This document shows, piece by piece, positions 11,960 to 25,533 of a DNA stretch of 64,000 nucleotides (position 1 is the first letter of the stretch; the number at the start of each line of letters is the position of its first letter). A program made the translations under genes and the position numbers. The notes beneath the pieces were generated by a model. The model did no database searches, was not told the origin of the DNA, and worked only from the letters and a program-made list of their open reading frames with translations. The DNA is taken from positions 8,078,006-8,142,005 of the forward strand of contig CM054153.1 of the NCBI GenBank assembly GCA_028751875.1, in the 5' to 3' direction. This stretch comes from Rapana venosa. Its lineage: Eukaryota > Mollusca > Gastropoda > Neogastropoda > Muricidae.

Positions 11960-13106
11960 GTGAGTTATTCTCCCTGATTCTGTCTCTTTCCTTTCTCTTG
12001 CCTCTCGCTGTCTGTCCTGCATGTTGCTGTCTGTCTTTCCCCCTACCACCCCCCCTTTTTTTTCCCCTCTCGGATAAATGCTGTGTATTTTCACTTCATT
12101 TCTACTGACATCTTTCCTGCTTTCATCATCTGCCTCTGTCACTGTTTGGTTTGTTTTTTGTTGTCGTTTATTTTTTGTGTTTGTGATGTGTTGGATAATT
12201 ACTGTATGTGAACCAATTATTGGTCACAGCAGATCTCTCTGCACGAAATGGAGGGCTGCCTGTCCATGGAAGTGCCAACTGGGTGAAGTGCTGTTCATTT
12301 TGGGAAAAAATCAGTAGTCAGTCTGCAGTGTATTGTTTTACATTCTGTGATGAATGCGTATTGGTAGGTGAATACACCATGAAGTTTATTGTTTTGAAGC
12401 ACACAGCCCTTTCAACCACTGGGGGGGGGGAGATGGGGTGGGGTTCGGAAACCAAATCTCACAAGGCAACATCAGACAGATTCTTCACATTCAGTAAACC
12501 ATTTCACTGTGAATCACAGCCCTGTGAATGCGACATGACACTTATTTTTATTTTGCAGTTTTTCTCTATCAGACTCCCCCATTTTCACTTCTTGACGCTG
12601 ATTATCTTGTTATTATGTCCATTATATTCTCCGCTATTTAAAAATTTTTTTGTTGGAAGATCAACGACAAACAATGTTGTGTGGTCGATGATAGCTTCGT
12701 TGTCAGCAACCCCTGCTGAGGATAGTGTTGAGTTGTAACTGTTCGCAGTGTCAATGCCCCATAGCGCACTTTCGTCATAACATAGTTTTTCACTGTTAGC
12801 TGCATCAATTTTTTTGGTATCAACAATTATTGCAGTCCTAAGGCACCTTGCAAGCACACGTTAAAAACATGACCACCATTGGGGGGGCAAGCATCAATAG
12901 TAAGGTAAAGCAGCAAAAGCATTATGCATTATGGCTTATATTTTTTGCTTTAGAAATAAAAGATCTTATTGAAAAGAAAGATAGTACCTAAAAACAAAAT
13001 TATGGGTGATATCTTAAATAGCTATCAAGATAAGCCTTTTGATTTGACACTACGTTGTGAGTGGCAGCGTGAAGTAGCCTAAAGGTAAGCACGATCTGTC
13101 CTACAG

Positions 13107-13194
13107 AGAAGGAAGAAGAGGAAGAGGAGGAGGTGGACACAGATCGCCGACGAACAGTCTGGCGGTTGGCCATTGTCCGTTAAAGGCACCGCAG
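13107..13194 (+). pseudogene. CNTLN: Broken second copy of centlein exon B
   Basis: This is the second copy of 3467-3553, with the same acceptor (CCTACAG) and acidic run. A deletion and several indels and substitutions break the frame, and the donor reads GCAGGGTCC. It belongs to the same duplicated block as the broken exon A. Confidence 0.78.
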
Positions 13195-13624
13195 GGTCCC
13201 CGAGGTGTGACAGCAAGCTGGGCTCCACCTGCACAGGTCCTACCACCCTGTGCTGCTAGCTAGCTGTGCTGGTGCACGGTGGGGCAGTGGTGTGTGTGGT
13301 TACGCTGTGACAGAAGTAGGGTGAAGCCTTGACAGAGTAAGCGATTCAACATTTAATACATGCATGCCGACACTTTGGTCTACCGTGCACACACACACAC
13401 ACACACACATTCTGTTCCCTGACTTTGTAATCGGATATTGAATGCTTCAAGGCAAATATCTGGAACACTGTTTTGCAAATGTTGCATAATATAACATAGA
13501 CCATACATCCGCATGTCATAAGCATGTCTTAGCATGAAAGGCCATATCCACACTGTTTCTGATTTTATCTCTCCATCAGCAATTTTTTTGGCAGTCAATC
13601 ACTTATGTATGAATTTTTTTCAGA

Positions 13625-16600
13625 TCGCTGTTGCACGAGCACACACCGACTTAGATACTGAACAAGTCCCGGGCCTTTCTCAGTTTCAGTTATTAGCATC
13701 CTCTCTAAAATGCAGGTCTCATATCTTCTACTACAACTCATCTTTAGCAGAGAGAGTCTTGATCATCTCCACGAGACCATGACACAAATGACAACATCGC
13801 TTTTTGCCAGACGAGAGTCCTCTGCCTGAACACTCACCAACTCGTCTGTCGTATATATTCACTACGCGCCCTTTTCTCCCTCTATTTTCTCTTTATCACA
13901 CATCATCTACAAGCGACACAGAGATCACATGCCATTCGGCAGCACTACTGGCGGCTCTCCCACAACAAGCTAAACAACTTCTCGCGGCCCACCTCAACCA
14001 TGAGTATATCGCACACGGCACCCCGCATTCTATCTGTAAACTCAAGAACTTTCTCGCGCGTCCGCTCTCGCCAGCACCGCCCTAAGAATTTTCCCGCGCA
14101 CGCCAGCAAGCCCCATACATGGCGACCAACTCAGCCGCCCGAACTTTCCTATTTACTCAACTCAGTAACAAGCCCCGTGACACCTCAATATCCGCGCCCT
14201 CGCCCGCCGCTAGCTCGCCAGCAACCTGCATCACTGTGCGAGCATACCTGCCAGCGACTGATGCGGTTATCTACCGCGCACTCACACTAGCACTCACAGC
14301 TCGCTCCGCTATGCATCCTCCGCACAAATCACACGCTGTGGTACTGAGCTCATTTCTCTTCACTCATTCTACACAGAGAGAACTGTTTCTTCTCTCGAGA
14401 ATGTGCAGATCACTACTCTTACCACACACAACACAGTCTACATGCGAGCGACACAGCATCTCACCACAAGCAACTCCACAGCTCTTAACGATGGCGTGCA
14501 CACTCAGGCTAGAGGTCGCTCATGGTCTCCCATTAAACATGGCATCGCAGCGACTGCACAACTGGGGACAAGTCATATGACACATCCTACACTGCTCGGA
14601 TTTTCCCCACACCATTACATCTGGTGATGAGCAAGGGTTAGCAGAGCAGGCGAGTACTGACTGATCGTGATGGTGAGTACTACCGCGCTGGAATCTATCA
14701 GAAACCACTACACACATTGGGGAGTTACTGCATCACACTGGTCTGCGGACCCGTACCATCCCTGCTCATTTGCGGACTTCGACCTTAAGCACCTCCTCCT
14801 GACGAAGCGCGACTGCACATATGATCAGAGACTTTCGTGCTAGTCAAACGGGGTAGACATGGCGTAAGGATTCGATTGCACAGATGGAGAAGCGCTCGCT
14901 GATTGAACACTGTGGACTCATTCTAGGAGTTAGTAGTATGTGATATGTTGTCGATCACAGATTAGCTAATATGACCGACATAGTGACGTTCTGCGCAAAT
15001 CCTGTCTCAGGACTTAGATTCGTGTTGATCACAGCATTCATTAGGAACGGTGTTCACTAGACTTTCACCTCAAGAGTAGTGTAGAGTGCTCGAGTAGATT
15101 GCGTTCCGAAGAGCAATAGACGAGACTACAAGGAGTCGGGTCTGCTTAGTCTCAGTCTATTTGTGTTTCCATGATGCAAGTCAATGACTCGAAGGGTATG
15201 GCGTGGTGGTATCGGGCTTGGCACGAGACAAAGTGATAAATGTCAAATCACTGTGGTTACATAAGCTGGCTGGGACCAGGCATTCAGACTACAAACTGCT
15301 ATCTAGGCGGTGGGGCTCCTCTATAATGGAGTGAGCCGCGCGCAGGGTGCCCTGCAATGACATGATTCGACATCATAGTGAGCACCTCGCAATTTATGTC
15401 TACCTCTTCTCTCCCACCTAAGAATAGGCAGGGCGAACAACGGAACTTGTACCGGAAGGCCCATGACATGGCCGTAGTATTTTTTATCTGGTGACAAGGA
15501 TATAAAGGGTGTGTCTGGGTGGTGGAAGGTGCATCTCCATACAATTCGAACATTAAGTCTTATATAACAATAACTATCTATCACTATTACTGGTCAGTAA
15601 GCCCAACGATCTTCTGAATTCTTGATATGTGTGAGACACGGTGTCTCTTATAGGAGCAGCTAGTGTTCTGGGAGCGTCATTCTCTCGACAATTCGAGCGG
15701 AGATAGTTCTACTTCAACTTGGGGGATAGCGATGGGCTGGGGTTTCACTTGGTTTTGTGAATGTAATCCAGTTATGTTAGGGTGATATAATTTATGCGTT
15801 GAGTGATTGGATGGTGGTTACAATGGGAATTAAGATCTTGGGGCTTAGAGGATTTATTGCATGATTGAGGTTATGGTGGGAGGGCACATTGGATGGTACA
15901 AATTCTCGAGGCCCTTCTCGTTAAGTGTAGTGGAGTGACTGTCGGATCAGAGATTAATCCATGGGATGTCGATTTCGGCTACTTCTGAACGTGGGCTTCA
16001 AGGTAACTTGGTCAGGGCTGGAGGCAAAGGTTCATTCTCTGTACTATCTCTGTATGGGGTGATGCGGGTATGGGGCGAGCGGACTACTGGATGCGCACAG
16101 ATTGGGATAGGCAGGTAAGGATTGGTGCTTGGTTGACATATGGGGTGAATGCGGATCGCTAAGCTTGGAGGCGACTGCGAGGGGGGGACGTTGATGCGGA
16201 GGCGGAGCAGCAAATAATAGGTAGAGAGGGGACACAAGTGGGTTCTACAGAGGTGAGGTGTCTCGATGGGGGGGGGTGTGTGGAAGGATGGTGGGTGAGT
16301 ATTTAGGGAGTTGAAGGCGATTGGGGGTGTGGGACTACTATGGTGAGGGGGTTACACTACAAGGAGTGGATCTTACAGTAAACTTCTACAATAATGACTA
16401 ATTCTATCATGGAAGATAGAGGTGGTGTAGTGTTATTTAATGGAAAAGGGGAGGAGTTATAATAAAGATGTATAAAGAGGGATAAAAGGGGTTTGAGACC
16501 AGGGGGGGACAGGGGGGGAGTTAGTATGGAGGAATGGGGACTGGAGGGGGATGGGTGGTATATATGGGTATTTTAGGATGTATATACGACAGGACACTAG

Positions 16601-18730
16601 TATTAGTTGGGTTCTAATTAGACATCGTATTTATGAAGGTGGAATGGTGAACATAATGAGTTTTGTGGGTTTTTTGGGCGTTACATTAATTTTTTTACAT
16701 TAGGGGGAGTCGAGTGGGTGTAGTAACTGAGGGGCATGGGGGGGAGGGGGTGAAGAATATTTACTGATTTATGAGGGGGTTAAATAGAGTAGTAGCACTT
16801 TTTGGGGGTAAGGGGGGGGGGTTTAGACATGGGTGGAATATTATTGGGATGTGGGGCGGAGAGTATGGGTAGATTATCGTTGTGTGCGAGTCAGGAGACA
16901 TGGAGTGTGTGCGATAGGAGAGATGAATGGAGTGATTATAAGTGTATAGATGTGATGGTGTGGTGTATAGGAAAGTGAGGGGTGGGAGGCACATAGGATC
17001 ATTAGGTATGTACTGTACTGTTCGAATAAGACTGTAGCAGAGATAGGAACGCACTGGACTGTTGTGAGGCTATGATGAGGTTACACATCACATTTGGACT
17101 GAAGGCATGATGCGAATGGGCACAATGAACATTTACGTGTCTAAAAAGTGGTGCGAATGGGGGCTTCCGATCATTTGTCTTATGAATCTACAGCTTGAGG
17201 GGCTGTGCAACATAAGCAGCGAAACTAGCCGTGATAAACGCACTAAGTGACTACCATCTTAGTGACATTAGGTGTGTATGCAACAGGTTAGGGTGTGAGT
17301 TTCACTCATGTCGGGTGAAGCCGCGCCCGACAAGTGTCAATTGTGTATCACACGGAGTCCGTTTTACGGTGAGTGACATCTTCAAGGGAATGATATTTTC
17401 ACAGGTACACTCTTTTCACATCTAGTCGTCTCAGTATGAATATAGACTGACTACACTGCACACTTTACTTTCATATATACTCAGACACTTCGGGCAGTTA
17501 CTACTCTTTGTAGGAAAGTCAAGCTGCTGTTTGGGTTTCTGTCGGTTTAGGGTTGAATCAATCATTGAGAGTGGCGGTGGAATAGGTGAGGTCTGTGGGG
17601 AATTATGTACAAGGATAGATAGGAAACATAAAAAAAAGGTTGGTGAACATGATGGAGTGAATTTTATTCAGGTATATGACAACTCATCTGGACTGATCGA
17701 TAGTCAGTTCACGATCAGTGAAGCGTAAGATCACTACATTTAATAGAGAGGAGTGAGAGAGTTTGAGCGATAGTCTAATAGAATAAGAGAGATGACGTAA
17801 TTGTGAGAGTAGATCTAATTGACTAACTGATCGGAACAGCCACACTGTACATGTACATCGATCCTGATTTAGACATAAGCTCTCTTGATTTACTCATCTA
17901 TCATATTTTAATGTGAGGAAATTAATAGATGTCTTTCTACACTCGACTGATCTCACAACTTGGCCAATTGCGTATCTAGCGACATATATTAGATTCGGAG
18001 ATTACGGTGTCTACCTCTAGGTTGAAGTCGACAGTCTATAAGTTGTGCTCTTCGTATGAATCATTAATTCACACAAATGAGATCGTAGAAAGTGTCTCAT
18101 TACATGCATCATACCTGACTGCTTGCTATACACTTGAGGTACATCATATTGAGGTTTCTTGGGGGCGGGTAGATATAATGGGGTAGCTTCGATTTATGTC
18201 TATCGATATTCTCTAGATTTTGGGATCAGTGCCTCTTTTTCTATAGTCCTTGACTTCACTGTGTTTGTTCAGAGTATTCATTTATCAGTGTTACATAGAT
18301 AGATGCCGTTACTCTTTGATGTCTCCTAAATACAGGATTTCTCACTCTCTGCTAACAGCTGGTGTTTTTGTCTAGTTTACACAGCTAATCTTCACTTTGA
18401 TTTATATGTTTTAAGATTTATGGAACAGAGGGATGATATTAGTAAGTGAACAAAATTGGTAGTTTGTGTTTGTGGTTGTAGGGATGGGAGTGTGAGAGAG
18501 ATGATGTATGAATATTTAGATTGAGATACATGTGTGGTGGAAGTAAATAGTGTTTATAGGAAGTGGGATAGACTTGATTGGAGTGAATGGAGAGAATAAA
18601 AGGGGAGTGAGGGTTTAGAGTAGAATAGGTGAGATAGAGACTAAAGGGAAAAATGGGTTGGGGGTGGGGGTGGGGGTGTGTCCGGAAGGGTTTGGGGGGC
18701 AGATCAATGTGTCGAAGATCCAAGTAGTTT
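13625..18730. other. Anomalous 5.1-kb segment, no recognisable content
   Basis: I see no SINE, LINE, exon or simple repeat here, although all of these are dense elsewhere. Composition drifts strongly: C/A/T-rich with CpG at 13.6-14.6 kb, balanced at 14.6-15.6, G-rich and C-poor at 15.8-17.0, then mixed. Several short open frames (such as 14119-14580) have no recognisable similarity. It occupies the place of exons C and D in the second block copy. It is either foreign or satellite sequence or unpolished gap filling. Confidence 0.55.
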
Positions 18731-18734
18731 GTGG

Positions 18735-20607
18735 AAAACGTTACAAAAAGTAATAGAAAAAGAAGATGATGGATTAAAGCAATAATCATAGTTATAGCAG
18801 TAAAATGTGGACTGAACACTTTAAAAACAACTATTGGAACAAGTAAAAAGCAAATGAAGACCCTGACCACAAAAAGAAGCGGACAAACAGCTCCAAGGAT
18901 TTTTAAAAGTATCTATAACCCATTCCTAGATAAGCATATTACAAAGTTGGAAATTACAATCACTATCAAAAGACTAAATTAACAAACCGCATGGAAAGAT
19001 GGAATTACAAACGAAATGATCCAATCAGTTTTTCGTCTAATGTGATAGAGACAATGCGGAATATTTCAATTTAAGTATTAGAAACGGTTATATTCCCGGT
19101 AGACTTGAAAGTAGGAGTAAATGTTCCAATCTATAAAAACGGATGCATATACAACCCAGAAAACTACAGAGGAATAACAATTGACAAACACTATTGGAAA
19201 ACTTTTTGTCAATACTGAATCATAGAATTTCTGATATGTTAAAATAACAATAGTACTTGTGTCAGAGAACAAGATAGGTTTCAGAAAGCGTGCAAACCAA
19301 CGGACCATATCTTCCTACTTACATTTAATAGATATGGCACTAAAAGTAAAATCTAAAAGACTTTATTACTCTTTGTAGATTTTCCAGAAAGCTTTCGATA
19401 ATGTTGGCATGAGTCTTCTTATAAAGTTAAACCTAAATAGGAATAACAGGCAAAACTTGTTTAAAGTCATTAAAAACATGTAATCCAATCAACAATATTT
19501 ACAAAATACGAGGCCAAAACACACAGTGAAATCATAGTTCCAAAAGGGGGGTACATCAAGAAGTACATTAATTCTACATTAATTAATGTATAGTCAATGA
19601 CATTAGTTCAACATATTTGATGACAAGATTCACCATATATAACCGCAAAGACAGAATTACCTTTTTACTCTATGCTGATGGACCTAGCATACTATCAACA
19701 CCCTAAATAGTCTTCAAACAAAACTGAATAAACTGCAAGAAAATAAGGTTCTAATAGGGTTTTAAAGATAAAATATAACAAAAACAAAGGTAATAGTTTT
19801 ACCGATCACCTCTCAAATTCCAATTCATTTCAAAATGTGGAGAACATGTTATTGAAACATAGAAACCAATAAATAATCTAGGTATGCTTTTCATCAGAAT
19901 GGACAAATCTCAACACACGAACAAGAAACATTAGTAAAACTAAGCAACAAACAGAATTTCATATTATTAAACTATCATCAGGCATGGACTTATCCAATCA
20001 GTATTTTTGTATGAGAATTTTATGAAAAATTTTGTAAACAAATCCTAGGTATCATAAAAAAAGCATTCACACCACTTTGGTGAATTAGGATAGATTTCCA
20101 CTGACCCTCAAATCAAATCTCCCAGATAATATCCTTTTGGATTCATTTGACAGAATCAAAACCAAGACTCTTATATCAGAATAGTATACGACATATGAAT
20201 CAGACGATACATATGATAAATGGATCAACCCAGTGAAAAATATATTGTACACAATTGGATCAAACAGTCCGGAAGAACCAAAGTACTCCTAAATGTTCAT
20301 TGGTTGTTTAGGCAAGTTAGAAGAAAGTTTGAGGACATTATAAAACATATTGGATCTACCAAAGAAAGAGTTGTCAAACGAAAATTTTTATGATTTTCTA
20401 CCAAAGAAATACAGACTGGAACCATAGCAATAAACTGTGAAAACAGAACCATAAGAAGACGTATTGTAAATTATTCGCACAAGCTCTCACAATTTAATGA
20501 AGAGAAAGGAGGCACCAAATAAATCCAGAGAGGAAGAAAATGTAGAATACTGAACACAATAGAAGATGAATTTTTCATTTACTTGATGAATGTATTTTTT
20601 TGTTTTA
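18735..20607 (+). mobile_element. Decayed AT-rich LINE, copy 2 (identical duplicate)
   Basis: This repeats 7255-9118. Upstream of the identical part, this version is less noisy and shows the KPHGKDGI-like reverse-transcriptase block near 18980-19010. The same premature stops occur in both copies, so the two are one insertion duplicated with its surroundings, not two insertions. Confidence 0.75.
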
Positions 20608-21181
20608 ATATGATAACTCAGAAATAATTTGTTATCAAAAAATCAAAATGGAAAGACAAAGAATGCAAAAACTGTTACAGAAATTAAGTGACATAATAAC
20701 AGTTGATATGTATCAAGCAAGTATCATCAAGATATAGGATGAGTTTTTGAAAAAAGATAAAAAGAGAAAGTAGAAGCAACATATTTTTAGTGTACACATC
20801 ACTTTAGGCCAAAATAGATCACATTATACTGAAGTTTTGTTGGTCAAATCAGTCACATGACGTAAAATGGCAATACAATATTCTATCTGAATCTGAGTCC
20901 ACTTTCACTCACTCCCCCTCTTACAGTCTAAAAGGGGATGGGGGGCAAGCCAGTTACTTAGAAGCATTGTTCTCACAATACTGACACAGTGTATTTCTCT
21001 ACTGAGAGCAAAACAACAACAACGAAATGATAAAGATGCTGTTTAGGTTTTCGTGAAGAGTATGTCAAAAGAATATCCTTACACATAGAAAGAGATAACA
21101 AAAAGTGCCATAGATAAGACCAAATTCTGACTTCTGAAATATACGTCCATGTTACTATTGCTCCAATGCATTGTCTTCCAG
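20608..21181. other. Intron before exon E
   Basis: AT-rich sequence follows the LINE, then ordinary intron up to the exon E acceptor. I see no further element. Confidence 0.5.
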
Positions 21182-21313
21182 CTTGCAGTGCTGCGTGCCA
21201 CAAGAACGCTGGGACTGAGGAAGTTTGGGGAACTGAAGACACAGAACGAGCAGCTGACGTCAGACTTGAACCAGGCCACACAGAGACTACGCACCTCAAA
21301 ACTGACCTGCCAG
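21182..21313 (+). CDS. CNTLN: Centlein exon E, coiled coil
   Basis: The exon is 132 nt (44 codons), phase 0 to phase 0. The acceptor is TTGTCTTCCAG and the donor CAG|GTACAA. It encodes AVLRATRTLGLRKFGELK and then TQNEQLTSDLNQATQRL, a clear heptad coiled coil. It aligns loosely with the human segment starting QRFQTSRQTIKKL. About 60 residues expected between exons D and E are not visible in this window and may lie in the disturbed 7-20 kb region. Confidence 0.8.
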
Positions 21314-22480
21314 GTACAACCACTGTGTAGTGTGAACAGGTTAAAAATGGTTGTTTTCAAGTTTCAGTGATTTTTCGGTGCTGCAGCTGTCATGCCACTT
21401 ATATATATTTTTTTATTCCACCACCCACAGCAACAACAGGCATGCTGATTCTGTCAAGCTCCCAGAGCCTGCAGTGGGACTGACTTTTATAGGGAACACT
21501 GAGTGCAGTGAGTGAGTGTGTGTAGGGAACACTTAGTATGTCAGACAGTGCAGACACATTTGGCTGAAGTTGAAGGTTTTGTTATATTCAGATTTGCCTT
21601 GTATAGTATTGTTTTTCCCCTCAAAGGTGTATATCCCTGAGATGTGTAAATCATCTCTACATTAGAGTTTGTTTTTAAAGTTCAGCCAAAAGTTACCATT
21701 CACAAACTGTGCTACATTTCATGATGAATGTTGAGCTGTGGAACAACTCTGCTTTCCATCCATGTTGCCCCAAAGAGTGAACCTTCACATAATTACTTGA
21801 AAGTGTGTCTACTGCAGACAGGTAGAGTTCTGCTGAATGCACTCGTTCCATGAGAACAACTTGGCTGATCATGTCAGACTCCCTGTCACGCATGCATGAA
21901 GCAAGCATGAGACCATGCTGATCGATTGTGTTTGACAGAAGTGGAAAAGGGATTTAGCTTCTGAAATTTCTATTCATGAGACACCATTTTAGAAATTTGA
22001 ATGGAACCCAATTCATGATCCAGAATGTATATAGGAAATCGTTGTGTAACAAACGTTCTGGATTAGGAATGTTTGGATGGATAGAATTCTTTGTATTGAT
22101 TTATTTTTGTCATCTTAACAAGCATACTTTGTTTCAGATGAAAAATAAATGAGGTGACAAAGAGTTCCTTTTGAGGATGTTTATTCGTAGTTCTTTTGCA
22201 TCCTGTGATAGCATAAGAATCGCTCCTAACCTCTTTTGTTTGGCACAAAGAAGAGTTTTGTTTTGATGTCCTTGCCTCAGTCAGGTTACCTTTATGCGCA
22301 TAAAGCATAGAATGACAGTAGAAGAGAAAATGAAACTACAGTTAACAAATCACTTACTAATTCCAGCATTTTACTTCCTTGCTCTTTAGTGAATATTTCC
22401 CCTCTGCCTTCATCACAGAGACTGAGCTGTCCGTCTGACGAACACAAAAGAAAGAAAAAAATGTATGTGTCTGACATGTA
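21314..22480. other. Intron between exon E and minisatellite
   Basis: Ordinary AT-moderate intron. I see no exon, SINE or tandem repeat in it. Confidence 0.5.
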
Positions 22481-22484
22481 TGTC

Positions 22485-25385
22485 AGTGAAGAAGAGACCA
22501 CACACTGACTGTGGATGACTGTGGAGGTGTGCTGTGACCATAAGCTGACTGGTGGTGGTGGTGGAGTGCTTGTATTGACCACACCGACACGCGACTGTGG
22601 ATGCCTGTGTTGGTGTGCTGTATGTGGACCACCCACACCTGGATGAACTGACAGTGGTTGGTGGTGGATGCTGTATGTGACCACAAACACAGACTGTGGT
22701 TGGGTGGTGGTGGTGGTGGGTGCTGTTATGGTGACCACACGCTGACTGTGGATGCCTGTGGTGGTGTGCCTTTAAGTGACCATACACACTGACAGTGTGG
22801 TGGTGTGGTATGTGACCACACGCATTGAGACTGTGGTGGTGGTATGGATGTATTGACCACACGCTGACTGTGGGTGGTGGTGTTTGTGTAATTGACCACA
22901 CGCTGACAGGTGACTAGTGGTGTGGTGTGTGGTGTATGGACCCACACCGCGTGAAACTTGGATGACTGGTGGGTGGTGGTGTGGAGTATGTGACCACAGA
23001 CGCTGACTGTGGTGGTGGTGGTGTGGTGTAAGAACCACACGCTTACTGATGACTGTGGGTGGTGAGTGTGGTGTAATGTACCCCACTCAGACTGAGGAGG
23101 TGGAGGTGTGGTTGTATTGACCACACGCTGACTGGAATGACTGGTGGTGTGGGAGGTGTATGTGACCACCGATGAACTGGATGCCTGTGTCGTGGGTGGT
23201 GGCTGTATATGTGACCACTGAACGGCTGACGAGGAAGCCTGTGGTCGTGGTAGTGGCAGAAAGAGACCACACGCGACTGAGGATTACTGGTGGTGTGTGG
23301 TGGTTTATTTCTGTATGTTGGAGACCACACGCACACCCTGACGAATGACAGAGGAGTGGTGTTGCTTGTATGTGCCACAACAACGCTGACTGTGGATGAC
23401 TGTGTGGTGGTGATCAGTATGTGACCAACCAACTCTGAACTGTGGATGACAGTGGGTGGTAGGGGTGTGCTGTAAGTGACAACACGCTGACTGAGGAATA
23501 CAGTGGGTGGTGTGGTGGTGAGCTGTATGTGACCACAACACGCTGACTGTGGATGACTGTGGTTGAGGTTGGTGTGCTGGATGTGACCACAGACGCTGAC
23601 TGTGGATGACTGGGGGGTAGTGGTGTGCTGTATGTGACCACGACGCTGACTGTGGATGACTGTGTGGTGGGTGGTGTCAGGTTATGTGAACCACACATGG
23701 ACACTGTACCTGGCATGCTGAGGTGGTGAGTGGTGTGCAGTATGTACCACCCGCTGACTGTGGTGGAGTTCAGTAAATGTGACGACCACACCTGACTTTA
23801 TGACTGAGGGGGTGGTGGTGCTGTAGTATTGTGACCCACAACACTGACTGTGGTATACTGGGTGGTGGTGTGCTGTATGGTGTCTACAAACACGTCAGCC
23901 TATATGAAAAGAGACCACACACAGACTGAGGTGGTGTTGAGCTGTAAGTGACCACGACAACTGACTGTGGAGTGGTGTGGTGGTGGTGTCTGTATGTGAC
24001 CCGACCACCTCGACTGTGGATGCCTGTGGTGGTGTGGCTGTCATGTGACCACACACAGACTGGGTGTTGGTGGTGGTGAAATACACCACACGCTGACACC
24101 TGTGGTCTGACCTGAGTGTGGCTGGTGTGTGTAATGTGACCACCACAGCGGACTGTGGTGGTGGTGGTGTGGTGTATGTGACAAACAGACGTGACACCGC
24201 TAGAACTGGAATGACTTGGTGGTGTGGTGTGGTTGTATGAGACCACGACCTCTGACTGGATGCCTGTTGGTCGTGGTGTGCTTTATGTGACCGACCACTA
24301 CGCTGACTGGAATGCCTGTGGTCGTGGTGTGCTGAAATGTGGACCACACGCTGACTTGGATGACTGTGGTGGTGGTGGTGTTCAGTATGTGACCACAACA
24401 CACACAGACCTGGATGACTGTGGTGGTTGGTTTGCAGTAATGAACCACACGCTGACATGAGTGAAGACTGAGTGGTGGTGTGCTGAATGGACCCACAACG
24501 CTGATGGTGTATGATGACAGTGGTGGTGTTATTGGGGTTTTTTGCTGTATGTGACCACGAAAAACGCAGACCTGTGGAAGACAATAGGTGTTGGTGGTGG
24601 TGAGCAGCTGAGAACCACTACGCAGGCCTGTTAACTGGATGACTGAGGAGTGTGGTGGTAGTGCTGTATGTGACCACACGCTGACTGTGGATGAACTGGG
24701 TGGTGGTGGTGTGTCTGTATTGACCACACGCTGACTGAGGAGTGAACTGTGGTGGTGGTGGATGTGCTGTAAGTGAACCACACACAGACTGGAATGACTG
24801 TGTTGGTGGTTGTGTGTCTGTAGATGACCACACGCTGTACTGTGGTTGGTGTGCTGTATTAGACCCACGACGCTGACTGATTGACTGTGGTGGTGGTGTG
24901 CTGTATGGACCACCGACACTGACTGAGGATGACTGTGTTTGGAGGTGTGCTGTATGTGTCTATCCACGGAGCCTATGAAGAAGAGACCACACACTGACTG
25001 TGGATGACTGTGGTGGAGGTGCTGTGCGAATGTAGACCACACACTGACTGTTGAAGGCCGTGGTCGGGTAGTGCTTATGTGACCACAACACTGACTTGTG
25101 GATGACTGTGGTGGGTGGTGGTGTGCTGGTTTATATGTGACACACACTGACTGTGATGACTGTGGTGGGTGGAGGTGTGCTAGTAATGTGACCGACGAAC
25201 ACTGACCTGTGGATGACAGTTGGGTGCTGGTGGCAGATTATGTACCACGAAACTGACTGTGTATGGTACAGTGGTGGAGATTTAAGGGTGCTAGTATGTG
25301 ACCACCACCTGGACGTGGATGCTGAGGTGGTGGTGGTGGTGTGTCTGTATGTGACCACCATACACGCTGACTGGATGCCTGTGGT
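22485..25385 (+). repeat. 2.9-kb GTGACCACAC minisatellite
   Basis: Roughly 55-60 diverged units of about 45-55 bp, with core GTGACCACACGCTGACTG then TGGATGACTGTGGTGG and GTGGTGTGCTGTAT. Units differ by small indels and by the number of GGT triplets. One inversion-free array fills most of the intron between exons E and F and ends directly at exon F. Each unit contains CTGAC, a branch-point-like pentamer. Long open frames on the minus strand are only a by-product of the repeat. Confidence 0.92.
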
Positions 25386-25389
25386 GGTG

Positions 25390-25533
25390 CTGACTAGACG
25401 CCTGGCGTCTGATGTGGAGCGGCCTGCAGCGGGAGAAGCGGACCCGGACCAGCAGCTGTCGGAGAAGGACAGGAGCGAGGAGAGCGGCAAACACAGCGAC
25501 AGCGACAAACGTCTGCTGGAGGCACGCCTCAAG
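25390..25533 (+). CDS. CNTLN: Centlein exon F, acceptor not resolved
   Basis: The open frame encodes LTRRLASDVERPAAGEADPD through SDSDKRLLEARLK, with a strong donor AAG|GTGAGA in phase 0. The 5' boundary is the problem. The only nearby AG (25396-25397, CTGACTAG) would shift the frame and hit TGA within five codons. Phase 0 needs a boundary at or just before 25390, which is inside the end of the 2.9-kb minisatellite. An indel in the assembled repeat is the simplest explanation. The end coordinate is secure; the start is not. Confidence 0.72.

Larger units (their letters stand above)
9557..20607. repeat. Large duplicated block, second copy (likely assembly artefact)
   Basis: The left part (to about 13620) and the right part (from about 18735) match the first block. 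The left part carries frequent one- or two-base indels. The middle (13620-18735) does not match the corresponding 4-7.2 kb of copy one. Identity at the right end combined with indel noise at the left end is hard to explain by evolution alone. A retained haplotig or a misjoined raw-read segment is the simplest reading. Confidence 0.75.

Noticed and set aside
13804..14580. Overlapping open frames in the anomalous segment
   Set aside because: Open in several frames due to C-rich composition, with no recognisable motif.
22485..25385. CRISPR-like repeat-spacer array
   Set aside because: Units vary continuously and there are no unique spacers or cas genes; the sequence is a eukaryotic minisatellite.
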